DNA of 64,000 nt from Yamagishiella unicocca. Its lineage: Eukaryota > Chlorophyta > Chlorophyceae > Chlamydomonadales > Volvocaceae. The stretch spans positions 62,001-126,000 of the forward strand of contig BDSL01000056.1 in the NCBI GenBank assembly GCA_003116995.1. The letters run 5' to 3'. Below the pieces are notes generated by a model. It did not search any database. It was not told the origin of the DNA and was given only the letters and a program-made list of their open reading frames with translations. Shown here in pieces: positions 1 through 8,769 of this stretch; position 1 is the stretch's first letter; every line of letters starts with the position of its first letter. Position numbers and translations under genes: made by a program.

Positions 1-280
1 GGTGGCAGGGACCTGGGGGAAGGGGTGATGGGGGCCGGGGACCTGAAGGGGCGCGGGGTTCAGATGGGCCTTTGCACCCTGGGAGTGTGGCGGGAAGACG
101 AGGCTGACTGGTCGTGGCGGCATGGGCGACAGTACGAACCTTCAATGGTGCTGCTTGCTACTGCCGTGGACGTAGGTTTGGTCCAAGCCGGACGTGGTGG
201 TCGGGACCTGGCACCTGGGCCCTTCTCACCTCTCCTCCCTGGCCTGGCATCACCATGTGCCCTTTCATCCCCCCCCCCAG
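1..280 (+). other. intron of a gene entering from the left
   Basis: This stretch precedes a splice acceptor (pyrimidine run ending in CAG at 278-280) of the ankyrin-like terminal exon. I see no conserved coding sequence in it, so it is most simply the last intron of a gene whose 5' part lies outside the window. Confidence 0.6.
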
Positions 281-562
281 TGCGACGGTGAGCCCTACTA
301 TCAGGCCGCCATCAACGACGACCTGGCCACGCTGCGCTGCCTGGTGCGGCTGGGCTGCCCCTGGGGGCCCCTAGGTAGCGTCTTCAAGAAGGCCCTTAAT
401 TGCATGTCCGTAGCAGTGCTTAATGCTCTGGTGGAGGTGGGCTGCCCCGTGGACTGGGACGAGGCAATGGAGTTCGCGCCCCGGCGGAGGAGAGAGGAGC
501 AGGAGGAGGTGCAGGATTGGCTGGAGGAGCAGCAGGAACAGTGGAGGTCTGGACTTCCCTGA
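281..562 (+). CDS. F-box/ankyrin-like protein, C-terminal exon only (partial)
   Basis: The exon starts after the acceptor at 279-280 in phase 0 and ends at TGA 560-562, giving 93 residues. It aligns along its whole length with the last exon of the complete gene at 5665-7593. The two exons are both exactly 282 bp and share the start (C/N)DG(E/Q)PY, the block TLRCLVRLGCPWGP, the block VGCPVDW and a Glu/Arg-rich tail ending in a W-L-E-E type helix. In this family, ankyrin-like helical repeats of the form xLxWLxxxGCP form a protein-interaction solenoid. Upstream exons, including any F-box-like region, lie left of the window. The 85-bp minisatellite begins only about 50 bp after the stop codon. 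The family call rests on the in-window comparison; the cellular role is unknown. Confidence 0.75.
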   Translation, partial: CDGEPYYQAAINDDLATLRCLVRLGCPWGPLGSVFKKALNCMSVAVLNALVEVGCPVDWDEAMEFAPRRRREEQEEVQDWLEEQQEQWRSGLP

Positions 563-614
563 GGGCAGCGGCGGGTGGTGGCGGCGGCGACAGCAGTGGC
601 GACAGCGGCCGTGG

Positions 615-1220
615 TGACAGGGGCAGTGGAGAGGTGCTTCCCGGCGTCCGGCACCTGCCTCTGTCGTCGCTGCTGCCGGGTTGCGGGAGCAGCGGCGGGT
701 GGTGGTGGCAGCGGAGAGGCGCTTCCCGGCATCCGGCGCCTGCCTCTGTCGTCGCTGCTGCCGGGTTGTGGGAGCAGCGGCGGGTGGTGGTGGCAGTGGA
801 GAGGCGCTTCCCGGCATCCGGCGCCTTCCTCTGTCGTCGCTGCTGCCGGGTTGTGGGAGCAGCGGTGGCGGCAGCGGCAGCAGAGAGGCGCTTCCCGGCA
901 TCCGGCGCCTTCCTCTGTCGTCGCTGCTGCCGGGTTGCGGGAGCAGCGGCGGGTGGTGGTGGCAGTGGAGAGGTGCTTCCCGGCGTCCGGCGCCTGCCTC
1001 TGTCGTCGCTGCTGCCGGGTTGCGGGAGCAGCGGCGGGTGGTGGTGGCAGTGGAGAGGCGCTTCCCGGCATCCGGCACCTTCCTCTGTCGTCGCTGCTGC
1101 CGGGTTGTGGGAGCAGCGGTGGCGGCAGCGGCAGCGGAGAGGCGCTTCCCGGCATCCGGCGCCTTCCTCTGTCGTCGCTGCTGCCGGGTTGCGGGAGCAG
1201 CGGCGGGTGGTGGGGTGTGT
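615..1220. repeat. 85-bp minisatellite, about 7 copies
   Basis: The landmark GCTTCCCGGC recurs at 636, 721, 806, 890, 975, 1060 and 1144, giving spacings of 85, 85, 84, 85, 85 and 84 bp. Units differ by a few substitutions. The 84-bp variants carry a changed GGTGGCGGCAGC segment. Because 85 is not a multiple of three, the long open frames across both strands here are repeat artefacts, not genes. Confidence 0.95.
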
Positions 1221-1719
1221 GGGCGCAGGAGGAGCGGGACGTGCTGGCGGCGCGGCTGAGTGGGGCCATCGGCGTGGCGGTGGGCGGGGGCAGTCGCGTG
1301 AGGGTGCTCCTGGCGTCACCGCACGACGCAGCACTGGGCGCGTGTGCGGCCGGGGCGGTGCTGCAGGCCGCTGGACACCGGGACTGGGCCGTGTGCGAGG
1401 CGTGGTGATGGGGCGGTAGCAAGGTTTGCACCAGGGCAGGGCACGTTACTGCACGGTGCGTTACCACAGACGGGGTCGGCGTTAACCCTAAAACTTGTGT
1501 GTGCGGAACGTGGGGTGCGGCAGCAGTCGCAGTATTCGTACTTGCAGTGGCAGGAGTAGCACAGCAGTAGGGCCCAGGGGTGGAGGTGCTGCCGTACACG
1601 TGCTGGGGAATTTCTGTATTCAGCCATGATTGTGCCCATGGCAGGTTTCATTAGCCCAGACACGAAGCCGCTCCCGATGAGGTGGACTTCGTCAGACCCT
1701 AAACCCTGGCATCACTACA
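1221..1719. other. flank of the minisatellite, no certain gene
   Basis: About 60 codons just after the array, ending at TGA 1406-1408 on the plus strand, read like coding sequence (Ala/Gly-rich, with an ERDVLAARLSGA-like stretch). The frame enters through the repeat and no splice acceptor or homologue is clear. The rest shows nothing I recognise. Confidence 0.3.
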
Positions 1720-1809
1720 TCAGCCCATGGGGCAGCCCAGCCGCACCAGACAGAGCATCGTGGCCAGGTTGGCGTTGCCGGCGGCCTTACCGTAGGGCTG
1801 GCCATCGTT
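1720..1809 (-). pseudogene. ankyrin-like terminal-exon fragment (pseudogene)
   Basis: On the minus strand a splice-acceptor-like CCACCGCAG (1810-1818) is followed by 29 codons beginning NDGQPYGKAAGNANLAT and then LCLVRLGCPMG, ending in TGA at 1720-1722. This matches the first third of the last exon of the gene at 5665-7593, whose exon continues for 94 codons. Everything after the GCPMG point is unrelated sequence. It is therefore a truncated copy in the opposite orientation to its relatives, and the preserved acceptor shows that DNA, not processed RNA, was copied. Confidence 0.7.
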
Positions 1810-1884
1810 CTGCGGTGGGGCTGCATGGTGGCATTCTTGCGCTGACCCCTAGCAGTCCTAGCAATCTGCTGGCGGAGGTTGTGA

Positions 1885-1972
1885 GGAAGACCCGTGGATG
1901 CAAGAAAAGACCGTTTAGAACCGACATTTTGAGATGCATGCAGGAGAAATTGGTTGAGGAAACCACGGAGGT
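1885..1972 (+). repeat. dispersed repeat R1, copy 1
   Basis: It begins near AAGACCCGTGGATG, contains AGACCGTTTAGAAC and TTTTGAGATGCATGCAGG, and ends TTGGTTGAGGAAACC. The same order of motifs is found at 23345-23432, 30082-30172 (reverse), 32585-32658 and 35838-35912. It is roughly 85-90 bp long. Confidence 0.75.
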
Positions 1973-2012
1973 CGAATGTCAGCCTTCGGCTAGACGAACC
2001 AGGACGAACTGT

Positions 2013-2200
2013 TGCGATTCTGGCCGTGTAAGCAGCGGATACGTCTTAGGATGGGTTCGCCCCCTCAAGTTGAGATTCAAAGAGCTTCATAAGTACTTAG
2101 TTCTGTCTCAACTCCTCCCCAGGGTAGTTATACCCTGTTGCTAAGGGAGCCAAAACGACTTCTGTCAGTTCCTATGACACGCTGTCGGGCGGGGGTTCTC
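2013..2200 (+). repeat. duplicated element of unknown origin, copy 1
   Basis: Two blocks (2013-2063 and 2133-2200) recur at 2530-2579 and 2674-2742 at roughly 90 percent identity. Here the blocks are separated by about 70 bp of unmatched sequence. In copy 2 the separator is rRNA-derived. Confidence 0.8.
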
Positions 2201-2529
2201 AAAAAGGGACAAAACTCGGCCACGAGCAGTCACAAAAGAGGAACTTAAGGACAAACTGTCAGACCGAAAACTGACTCTGTCTGACCGATCGTACCAGAGG
2301 GAACGGTCGGCACGGTCGGAGTGACCTCTGGAAGAGCGCTCCGATGCTAGGTCCAGGACCCAATAGGCATAGACGTCGAATTTGTCGCAGGGTATACAAC
2401 TAACCAGGCCGGTAGCTGGACACTCCGTAAACGAGTCGAGGCCTGTAGATTCGCAGCACGGACGGCCGGGCACTGAGGAACAATGATTCAGATTTAATGC
2501 TCAGGCGAACTGAGCCTAAGACTCCAACT

Positions 2530-2608
2530 GTGATTCTGGCCGCGTAAGCAGCAAATACGTCTTAGGACGGGTTCGCCCAGGGCCAGGGCCAGGGCCAGGG
2601 CGGGAGTT

Positions 2609-2642
<34 letters not shown>

Positions 2643-2742
2643 AATCTAATTAGTGACGCGCATGAACGGATTAACCCTGTTGCTAAGAGAGCCAAAACGA
2701 CTTCTCTCAGTTTCTACGACACGCTGTCGGGCGGGGGTTTCT
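2530..2742 (+). repeat. duplicated element of unknown origin, copy 2 with rDNA centre
   Basis: Left block 2530-2579 (CGTAAGCAGCAAATACGTC) and right block 2674-2742 (CCCTGTTGCTAAGAGAGCC) match copy 1. Between them are a short AGGGCC tandem run and then an LSU rRNA segment. I see no coding potential. Confidence 0.8.
2599..2675 (+). rRNA. nuclear LSU (26S/28S) rRNA fragment, about 77 bp
   Basis: The segment from GGCGGGAGTTACTATG to GATTAAC is the very conserved domain IV region of eukaryotic cytoplasmic large-subunit rRNA. From memory of that region I see only two differences (positions near 2643 and 2666). It includes the 15-bp string CTCTCTTAAGGTAGC at 2616-2630, which is the I-PpoI recognition site and the region where R2-type retrotransposons insert. 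Neither flank continues as rRNA. It is a displaced fragment, not a gene. Confidence 0.9.
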
Positions 2743-3362
2743 GGCGTCCAGTTCGTAGTTCGTAACATGCTAGTGACGGCGTTAGTCCAACTGCTGGGGG
2801 CAGTCAGAAATACCGTCTAGAGAATCAGCAAGTGTTTAAGAACACTGACAGTGCTGTAGCGGTACGACAGCCGGCTCAGTGGGTAACGACAGACCGTTGG
2901 ACCCAGTTCTCCAAACGATGCAGAGACAGTCAGCCCAGAACAGATTCCCAACTGTCACAGATTCACAGTTCCAGTCTGTAACGGCAGAGTTCCAGCCTTC
3001 AGAGACGTACGCCAGTAGTGTAGGTCTAACAGGCAGAATTGGCGGGAAACAGATCATTGTCGCCATCACGCTTAGTCCAGAACGTGATACAACAGTTAGC
3101 GTAACCCAGTCAGATGGCGTTGCCAGTAAATCCGTCTGACAGTTATCCTTAACACCGTTCGTAACATTTCTGTCGTCTTCCTGTAATCCTGTCACCGGGC
3201 TAACCGCCGGCGTCTAGCTACGTGCGACGCGCTTAGCAAATATGCCTAGACCAAAATCACGCCACAACACAAACGGAAGCGAGGACCCCGCGCGACGCAA
3301 GGAAACGTTTCGCGAAAGCGGTTGGCTTTGGGCGCTAGCTGGAGAACTGGGGGAGGCGGCGT
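2743..3362. other. no gene recognised
   Basis: Short opposing open frames (for example 2879-3139 plus and 2836-3195 minus) lack splice context and recognisable motifs. I see nothing else. Confidence 0.4.
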
Positions 3363-3552
3363 GCGCTGGTGGAGGTGGGCTGCCCCGTAGACTGGGGCGA
3401 GGTGATGGGGTGCGTGGGTCAGCGAGCGGGTTGTAGAGGAGCAGGAGGAGGCGCGGGCCTGGCTGGAGGAACGGCAGCAGCAGCGGCGCCGACAGCAGCA
3501 GCTTCAGTGGCAGGGCGGTGTGCACCCCCGGGTTCCCCCTCGGTGCTCATGA
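3363..3552 (+). pseudogene. ankyrin-like terminal-exon fragment, frameshifted
   Basis: The frame from 3363 reads ALVEVGCPVDWGEVMG, nearly identical to the ALVEVGCPVDW of the exon at 281-562. A frameshift near 3435 is needed to continue as EEQEEARAWLEERQQQ, which matches the EEQEEVQDWLEEQQEQ tail of the same exon. The shifted frame then runs to TGA 3550-3552. The front half of the exon is missing. This is a broken plus-strand copy of the family. Confidence 0.7.
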
Positions 3553-3672
3553 ACGGCCGCATCTGCCCGTGGGCCTTATAACGGAAGGGCGCCTTCGCCG
3601 TCAGCACACCGACGGCGGGATTCGTCGTACATCGGCGGGCATCAGAATTCAGAAAGCCTTTGCCAGAGAGAA

Positions 3673-3747
3673 ACCGACTGGCCAACCCACGCGCTGCTGC
3701 TACCTTATAAACTGCGGTAGCAGCAGCGCGTGGGTTGGCCGGTCGGT
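3673..3747 (+). repeat. near-perfect hairpin, 32-bp arms, 11-nt loop
   Basis: Arm 3673-3704 pairs with 3716-3747 around the loop TTATAAACTGC. The only mismatch would be G:U in RNA. The arms contain CCAACCCACGCGCTGCTGCT. Such a short tight hairpin could be a small-RNA precursor or the tip of a foldback element. Confidence 0.9.
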
Positions 3748-3752
3748 GTCTG

Positions 3753-5527
3753 CTGCGTCGCACCAGTTGTCGCGAAGCTAGGGGCGGCTCACCGACTGTG
3801 CAGCTCCGACCTCCTGGATAAGCAGTCCCTCGTGCGACGTGGGCGTGGGCTGATGTTATTGCTGGTGCGCTAAGTGAAACTGCCTGGTGCGCGAAGTGAA
3901 ACTGCGTGTGTCGTCGTACTTCATTGCTGCCTGGTTTGCACCGAGTGCTGTGAGGCGCCGACGCTGCAGTGGTCGTGGCGCCGGTGCCACCAGCTGCAAA
4001 TGATAGGGCCCACAAAAGCACATTATGGCCGCGCGCACCCACCTTGTGGATGGGGTGCCATTTGCAAGTGCTAGCACAACCACTGATGGGTATACCTTCT
4101 GGTCTGGAGCCCACTGTAACAGTTACTACTAACCACCTTAGTGGCAGCAGGCAGCAGCAGGAGCCGCGCGCGGGTGTCAAGCATGAGCACCGCGTGCTGC
4201 ACATTTCCTGCGCCTCCCGTGCGACACGTTTTTCGCGCTCGGCCGCGGACGGCATGGGTTGGACGACGAGGCGGACGGGTGGTGTGAAGGGTGTGGCTGC
4301 GAGCCGGTGGGCCGCACCCACTGTTCCTACTTTTCCTCGCAAGCGAGGCACACTGCCGGTAGTGCTCATCGGTCGCGTGCGAGAGCTTCCCACTGCCCTG
4401 CGAGCCCGGGACAGTGTTGTCTCAAGCGTAGGCCGAGCCCCTCCTCCGCCCAAACGCGCGCCGGTCTGCATGGCAGCCCTACAACTGGGTCGGGCTCTTG
4501 GTGTGGCCGGGGCAGCTTCTCAAGTTGGGGGATGGGTTAGTAATGTAGCCTGGGTTACGCGGGTGAAGCGATGTAAAAGGGCTGCGGTGTTGTGGTGGTG
4601 GTGGCGGCGGCGGTGGGCTCCGCGGTGAAGCTCGTGGCTGTTACTGGAGGCGCCGGTGGGAAATGCGGCGAGCAGGCATTGGCAGCAGGTGGGCTGTTGA
4701 GGTTCAGAAAGCCTGGCGGCGGACAAATCCTTCCAGCGCTGCTCCCGGTGGGATGGGTTCCCTGACGGCTGAGGTAAGCTGCATGGCTGCATGGCTCGTG
4801 TATGGTCCACTGGGCAGCTCGGTCCCTCCGTGGCGGTGATCAGCCGGGTGGCCGTCGGTCGGGCTGGGCGGGAGGTGCTGCCGCAGGGTTTGGGTTCGAA
4901 CGAACCCCGGCTGCGGCCGCCCGTTTGGTTCAAGCACTCGATGGAACGAGTGACATGGTCCACTCGCGGTAAGGACCACGTCGGCGTCTCGTTCGCCTGA
5001 GTATGGCCCCAACAGCCACCTTCACCCCCACTTTCACGCCGTTGGTGCGTTACCCTAAACGTTACGCCTGCCAAGGCTTAACTCCTAAATCTCAGGTTTC
5101 AGGGTTGACCTCGGGTTCACCTCGGCCTAGGTTTTAGTCTGAGTTTTACCTGCCGGAGTCGAGTGCACCAAGCTGGCGCTTCGCTCCGGCACCTAGGGGC
5201 ACCCATACGTCTGATGGGCTGCGGGGAAGCCTCAAGTTACCGTAGGGCGCGGAAGTCGTTTTGCAGTGATTACCTGAACCTGCAACAGCGCGCGTTTCCA
5301 CAGCCGTGCATTCGTATGATGGGTGGGATGGGGCTGGACAGGGAAGGGATCAATGCGCAAGGGTTGGACCAGGTGTACGGAAACGACGTTGCCGTTCGTG
5401 GATCGGCACTTACAGGCTGCAGTCGCCTCTCGGCGGACTTCAGATGGGATTGGCATAGCACTCGACACCTGTTGTCATAAATTCGTAGCGCCTGACTTAG
5501 GCACGTGTTAAGACTTCGTCTTGACTC
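3753..5527. other. no gene recognised; one R4 repeat copy
   Basis: An inverted R4 copy lies at about 4087-4137 (GGTCTGGAGCCCACTGTAAC). No exon with family homology was found on either strand. Remaining open frames are short and overlap each other. Confidence 0.4.
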
Positions 5528-5534
5528 TATAAAG
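5528..5534 (+). promoter_or_regulatory. possible TATA box of the ankyrin-like gene
   Basis: TATAAAG lies 131 bp before the ATG at 5665. The spacing is plausible for a short 5' UTR, but there is no other support. Confidence 0.3.
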
Positions 5535-5664
5535 CACTCAATGTCCTAAATCTCGCCTCTCGTCATAGGCATGGTACTTCAGTTCAAACATACTTATACA
5601 GAGAGACGTCCGGAAGATTGGGCGCTGTAGGTTGTGGTAATTTCGTCCCACTTTTCGTCTGCAA

Positions 5665-7593
5665 ATGGCGGGAGACAAGTTGCAGCTATCAGGACTGCAG
5701 GAGCAGGAGGATACTGACGTCGAAGTAGCTTCACGAATCTGGATAATTGAGGTTGTGGACAACATTGTCCGTTTCTTGCCTCCAAACGACGTGGCATGTA
5801 CCATCCGCCTGGTAAACAGGGCTACGGCAGCGCGATTCGGGCACCACGTTAGAGTCCAATTATCTCATCCATCGTCGCCGGAAGAATTCCGGCGCCGTTG
5901 GGGTGTGCCTGGCGCCATGCAGTCACTTACGCTGCGACAACGACGCCAGCTGCTCTGCCTGACAGCTGCCAGCGGTAGCTTAGCCAACTTGCAGATAGCT
6001 GTGGAAAGCGCTGGCTGCGTCCTGCCAGCGGACTTGCTTGAAGCCGCCGCTGTAGCGGGGCAGCTTCACGCATGCAAGTGGCTCCGGCAGCGGGGCTGGC
6101 CCTGGGGCGCTGCACTTGCTAAAGCAGCACAGGCGGGACGTCAAGCTATATGCGCGTGGCTCCTGGCCGTCGGCTGCCCCTTGGATGGTACTGCAGGACG
6201 GGGCATTGATGCAGTCTCAGCTGCTGCTCGCGGTGGCCACGTGGACCTAATGGATTGGCTTCTGATGCACAGTCGGGATGCGGAGACCTACGTATTTGCA
6301 GGCGGCAAGCTACTGACGGCAGGAGCTGAGGGCTGTGACCTGGAAACGCTGCAGCGGCTGTACTACACGTGGCTCGAGGGCCGGGAGCTTAGCAAGCCTC
6401 CACCCTTCCACCAAAACATGCTGGCCGCGGCTGCCGGCAGCCCCACATCCGACTGGCAGGCGAAGGTGGAGTGGCTGGAGGGGCTGGGTGGCCCCCGCAC
6501 CTCCGTCGGAACCTGCAAGGCTGCTGCTGTCCGTCCCTACGCGTCGGACCGCCTGGCGTGGCTGCGGCAGCGGGGCTACCACGCAGATGCGTCTGTGGCT
6601 GAGTCAGCAGCCTGCGCAGGAAATCTGGCCGCCCTGGAGTTCCTGCTGGCGGAGGGCATCCAGCTGGACAGTTCACGAGCAGCACGAGGGGCTGCTGCTG
6701 GCGGCCACCTGGCCGTCCTGCAAGCCCTGCGCGCACGAGGATGCCCCATCAATCCTCAGTTCACCGTCTACGCCGCAGCGGCTGAGGGACACCTGGAGGT
6801 GGTGGCATGGGCGGTGGAGACGCTGGCATTTGACGTGCGCAGCCATGGTGGGGATCTGCAGATCGCTGCGAGGTCGGGCAGCATACAGCTGCTGTCCTGG
6901 CTACACGAGTTTGGCGTCCAGTGGAATGAGGTCGCCTTCTGTGAAGCCACCGTGGCTGGCAGCGGCGAGCTGCTGGAGTGGCTGGTGGAGTGCGGCTGCC
7001 CGATGGGGGTACGTGATGTTGCTACCGGTATAAGACACGTGTCGGGGTGTCGGAGGGCCGGACTGGGGAGGGCGAGGCTCCTGGGGCCGTGTCGTTGCGG
7101 GCGGAGTGCAGGGAGTGGGTTGCACGTTCGCCAGGTTGGGTGGCTCTTGAAGCGGTCGGCGTGCGATGATGGTTGGAGTGAAGGGCTGCGGGAATGGGTT
7201 GGAAAGCGCAGCGTAAATCGGGATTGGGATCGGGAACGTTATTCCTTGGCAAGACTCGGCTTTCCATCAACGGCACGATGTGTTGATCCTTTCGACCGAC
7301 CCCTTCCCCAGAACGACGGCCAGCCCTACGTGAAGGCCGCCGCCAACGCCGACCTGGTCACGCTGCGCTGTCTGGTGCGGCTGGGCTGCCCCTGGGGCCC
7401 TGCCGGCAGAACCTTGACGGAATGCGTTCGCAACGGGTCTCCGCTGCCGGTGCTGCGCTGGCTGGTCGACGCGGGCTGCCCGGTGGATTGGGGCGAGGAG
7501 GCGGAGTTTGCGGATGGGCGGTGCGGCGAGGATGTCGATGGGGAGGTGCGAGCCTGGCTGGCGGAAGAACGGCAGCGGCGACGCACCGGATGA
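5665..7593 (+). CDS. F-box-like/ankyrin-like repeat protein, 541 aa, 2 exons
   Basis: Exons are 5665-7008 and 7312-7593. The intron 7009-7311 (GTACGT...CCCCAG) is 303 bp with no stop, so an unspliced reading gives a misleading 642-residue frame. The splice is supported because exon 2 is exactly the same length as the homologous exon at 281-562, which has its own acceptor. The N-terminal region (about 25-60, EVVDNIVRFLPPNDVACTIR) resembles an F-box-like helix set. It is followed by about a dozen degenerate ankyrin-like repeats with the pattern A..G.L..L.WL...GCP. The product is probably a protein-binding adaptor, possibly for ubiquitin ligases if the F-box is real. Targets are unknown. The gene sits among three incomplete relatives. 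Confidence 0.85.
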   Translation: MAGDKLQLSGLQEQEDTDVEVASRIWIIEVVDNIVRFLPPNDVACTIRLVNRATAARFGHHVRVQLSHPSSPEEFRRRWGVPGAMQSLTLRQRRQLLCLTAASGSLANLQIAVESAGCVLPADLLEAAAVAGQLHACKWLRQRGWPWGAALAKAAQAGRQAICAWLLAVGCPLDGTAGRGIDAVSAAARGGHVDLMDWLLMHSRDAETYVFAGGKLLTAGAEGCDLETLQRLYYTWLEGRELSKPPPFHQNMLAAAAGSPTSDWQAKVEWLEGLGGPRTSVGTCKAAAVRPYASDRLAWLRQRGYHADASVAESAACAGNLAALEFLLAEGIQLDSSRAARGAAAGGHLAVLQALRARGCPINPQFTVYAAAAEGHLEVVAWAVETLAFDVRSHGGDLQIAARSGSIQLLSWLHEFGVQWNEVAFCEATVAGSGELLEWLVECGCPMGVRDVATGIRHVSGCRRAGLGRARLLGPCRCGRSAGSGLHVRQVGWLLKRSACDDGWSEGLREWVGKRSVNRDWDRERYSLARLGFPSTARCVDPFDRPLPQNDGQPYVKAAANADLVTLRCLVRLGCPWGPAGRTLTECVRNGSPLPVLRWLVDAGCPVDWGEEAEFADGRCGEDVDGEVRAWLAEERQRRRTG

Positions 7594-8469
7594 CGTAGCA
7601 GCGGCAATAAGAGGAGGGGGGTGCGGGTGTTGGGGTGGGAGACAGCACAGCACCGCATGCCAACGGCCTTCGGTATCACCAGGTGGGATGACCACCTGCC
7701 GGTATCAAGGGCGTTGGGATGGGGTGGTGTGGTGTCCAGGTGGCTTCCTGCCAGCACCCGAGACATTGCTGCTGCTGCGTCATCCAGCTGCCGCCGACAC
7801 GGGTGCTGCCCTCCTCGTTGACGACACGGCTACGGCATGCGTTGCGGGGCCTCGAGGCCCGGTCCGACACTGTCCGGGGTCGGAGAGGGGGCTTGGTGCA
7901 CCAGGGGCGACAGGAGGACCGGGGTCTGAGAGGGGCTTGGTGCACCAGGGGCGACAGGGACGGGCTCCTTGCTGAGGCAGCACCTGTGGAAGCTGCGGAG
8001 GTCGCGACGTCGTCGCCAGCTGCTGGCTTAGGGTAGCCCACGCATGACGATGCCACTAATGTACCGTACGTTGAGGAATTATCGAGGGGGGGGGAGGGGC
8101 CCTGTGGTATGAGGGTTGTGGGCGGTGTTGTGGTGCTGAGGGTTCCTTTGCGGTGGGCCGATGAGGGTGCCTCCTACCGTTCCAGTATTAGTAGTGTGCC
8201 GGCCGGCACACTATAGTCTTTGGTTAAAAGCTAAATGTCCTGTACCTCGGGCTGCTGAGCTGCATGTCACATGTGTTGCCGTGTGCCGACAGCTGCGCGG
8301 ACGACGCTACTCGTAGATGTGTGCTCGTGCACGTGTCCGTTGCTCTGGTGTGGGCACCCATGTAACATGTGAGGTTAGATACCCGCGCTGGGTTGATGCC
8401 CGCGGCTGGTGCTTGGTCCCGGTGAGCAGTCCCCCGCCCCTGCCGCTCCTTCGGCACGTACAACCCCAC
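7594..8469. other. 3' flank of the ankyrin-like gene
   Basis: A GTGCACCAGGGGCGACAGG phrase is repeated near 7893 and 7940. A TGTAA motif (the algal poly(A) signal) lies at 8361-8365, about 770 bp after the stop codon. No second gene is recognised. Confidence 0.35.
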
Positions 8470-8769
8470 CACAGCAGCATCGAATGATAGTAAATCTGTT
8501 GGGCTGTAGATCCACAGCAGCATCGAATGATAGTAAATCTGTTGGGCTGTAGATCCACAGCAGCATCGAATGATAGTAAATCTGTTGGGCTGTAGATCCA
8601 CAGCAGCATCGAATGATAGTAAATCTGTTGGGCTGTAGATCCACAGCAGCATCGAATGATAGTAAATCTGTTGGGCTGTAGATCCACAGCAGCATCGAAT
8701 GATAGTAAATCTGTTGGGCTGTAGATCCACAGCAGCATCGAATGATAGTAAATCTGTTGGGCTGTAGAT
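8470..8769. repeat. 43-bp minisatellite, 7 copies
   Basis: The unit contains CGAATGATAGTAAATCTG and repeats seven times with almost no divergence, which suggests recent expansion. The near-identical units without variable spacers exclude a CRISPR array. Confidence 0.97.

Noticed and set aside
301..1599. 432-codon minus-strand open frame
   Set aside because: It runs through the 85-bp minisatellite and antisense to the ankyrin-like exon. The periodic Arg/Pro/Ser-rich content is a repeat artefact.
7009..7311. Coding continuation of the ankyrin-like protein (642-aa reading)
   Set aside because: The segment has GT/AG borders, breaks the repeat pattern and is absent from the homologous exon start at 281.
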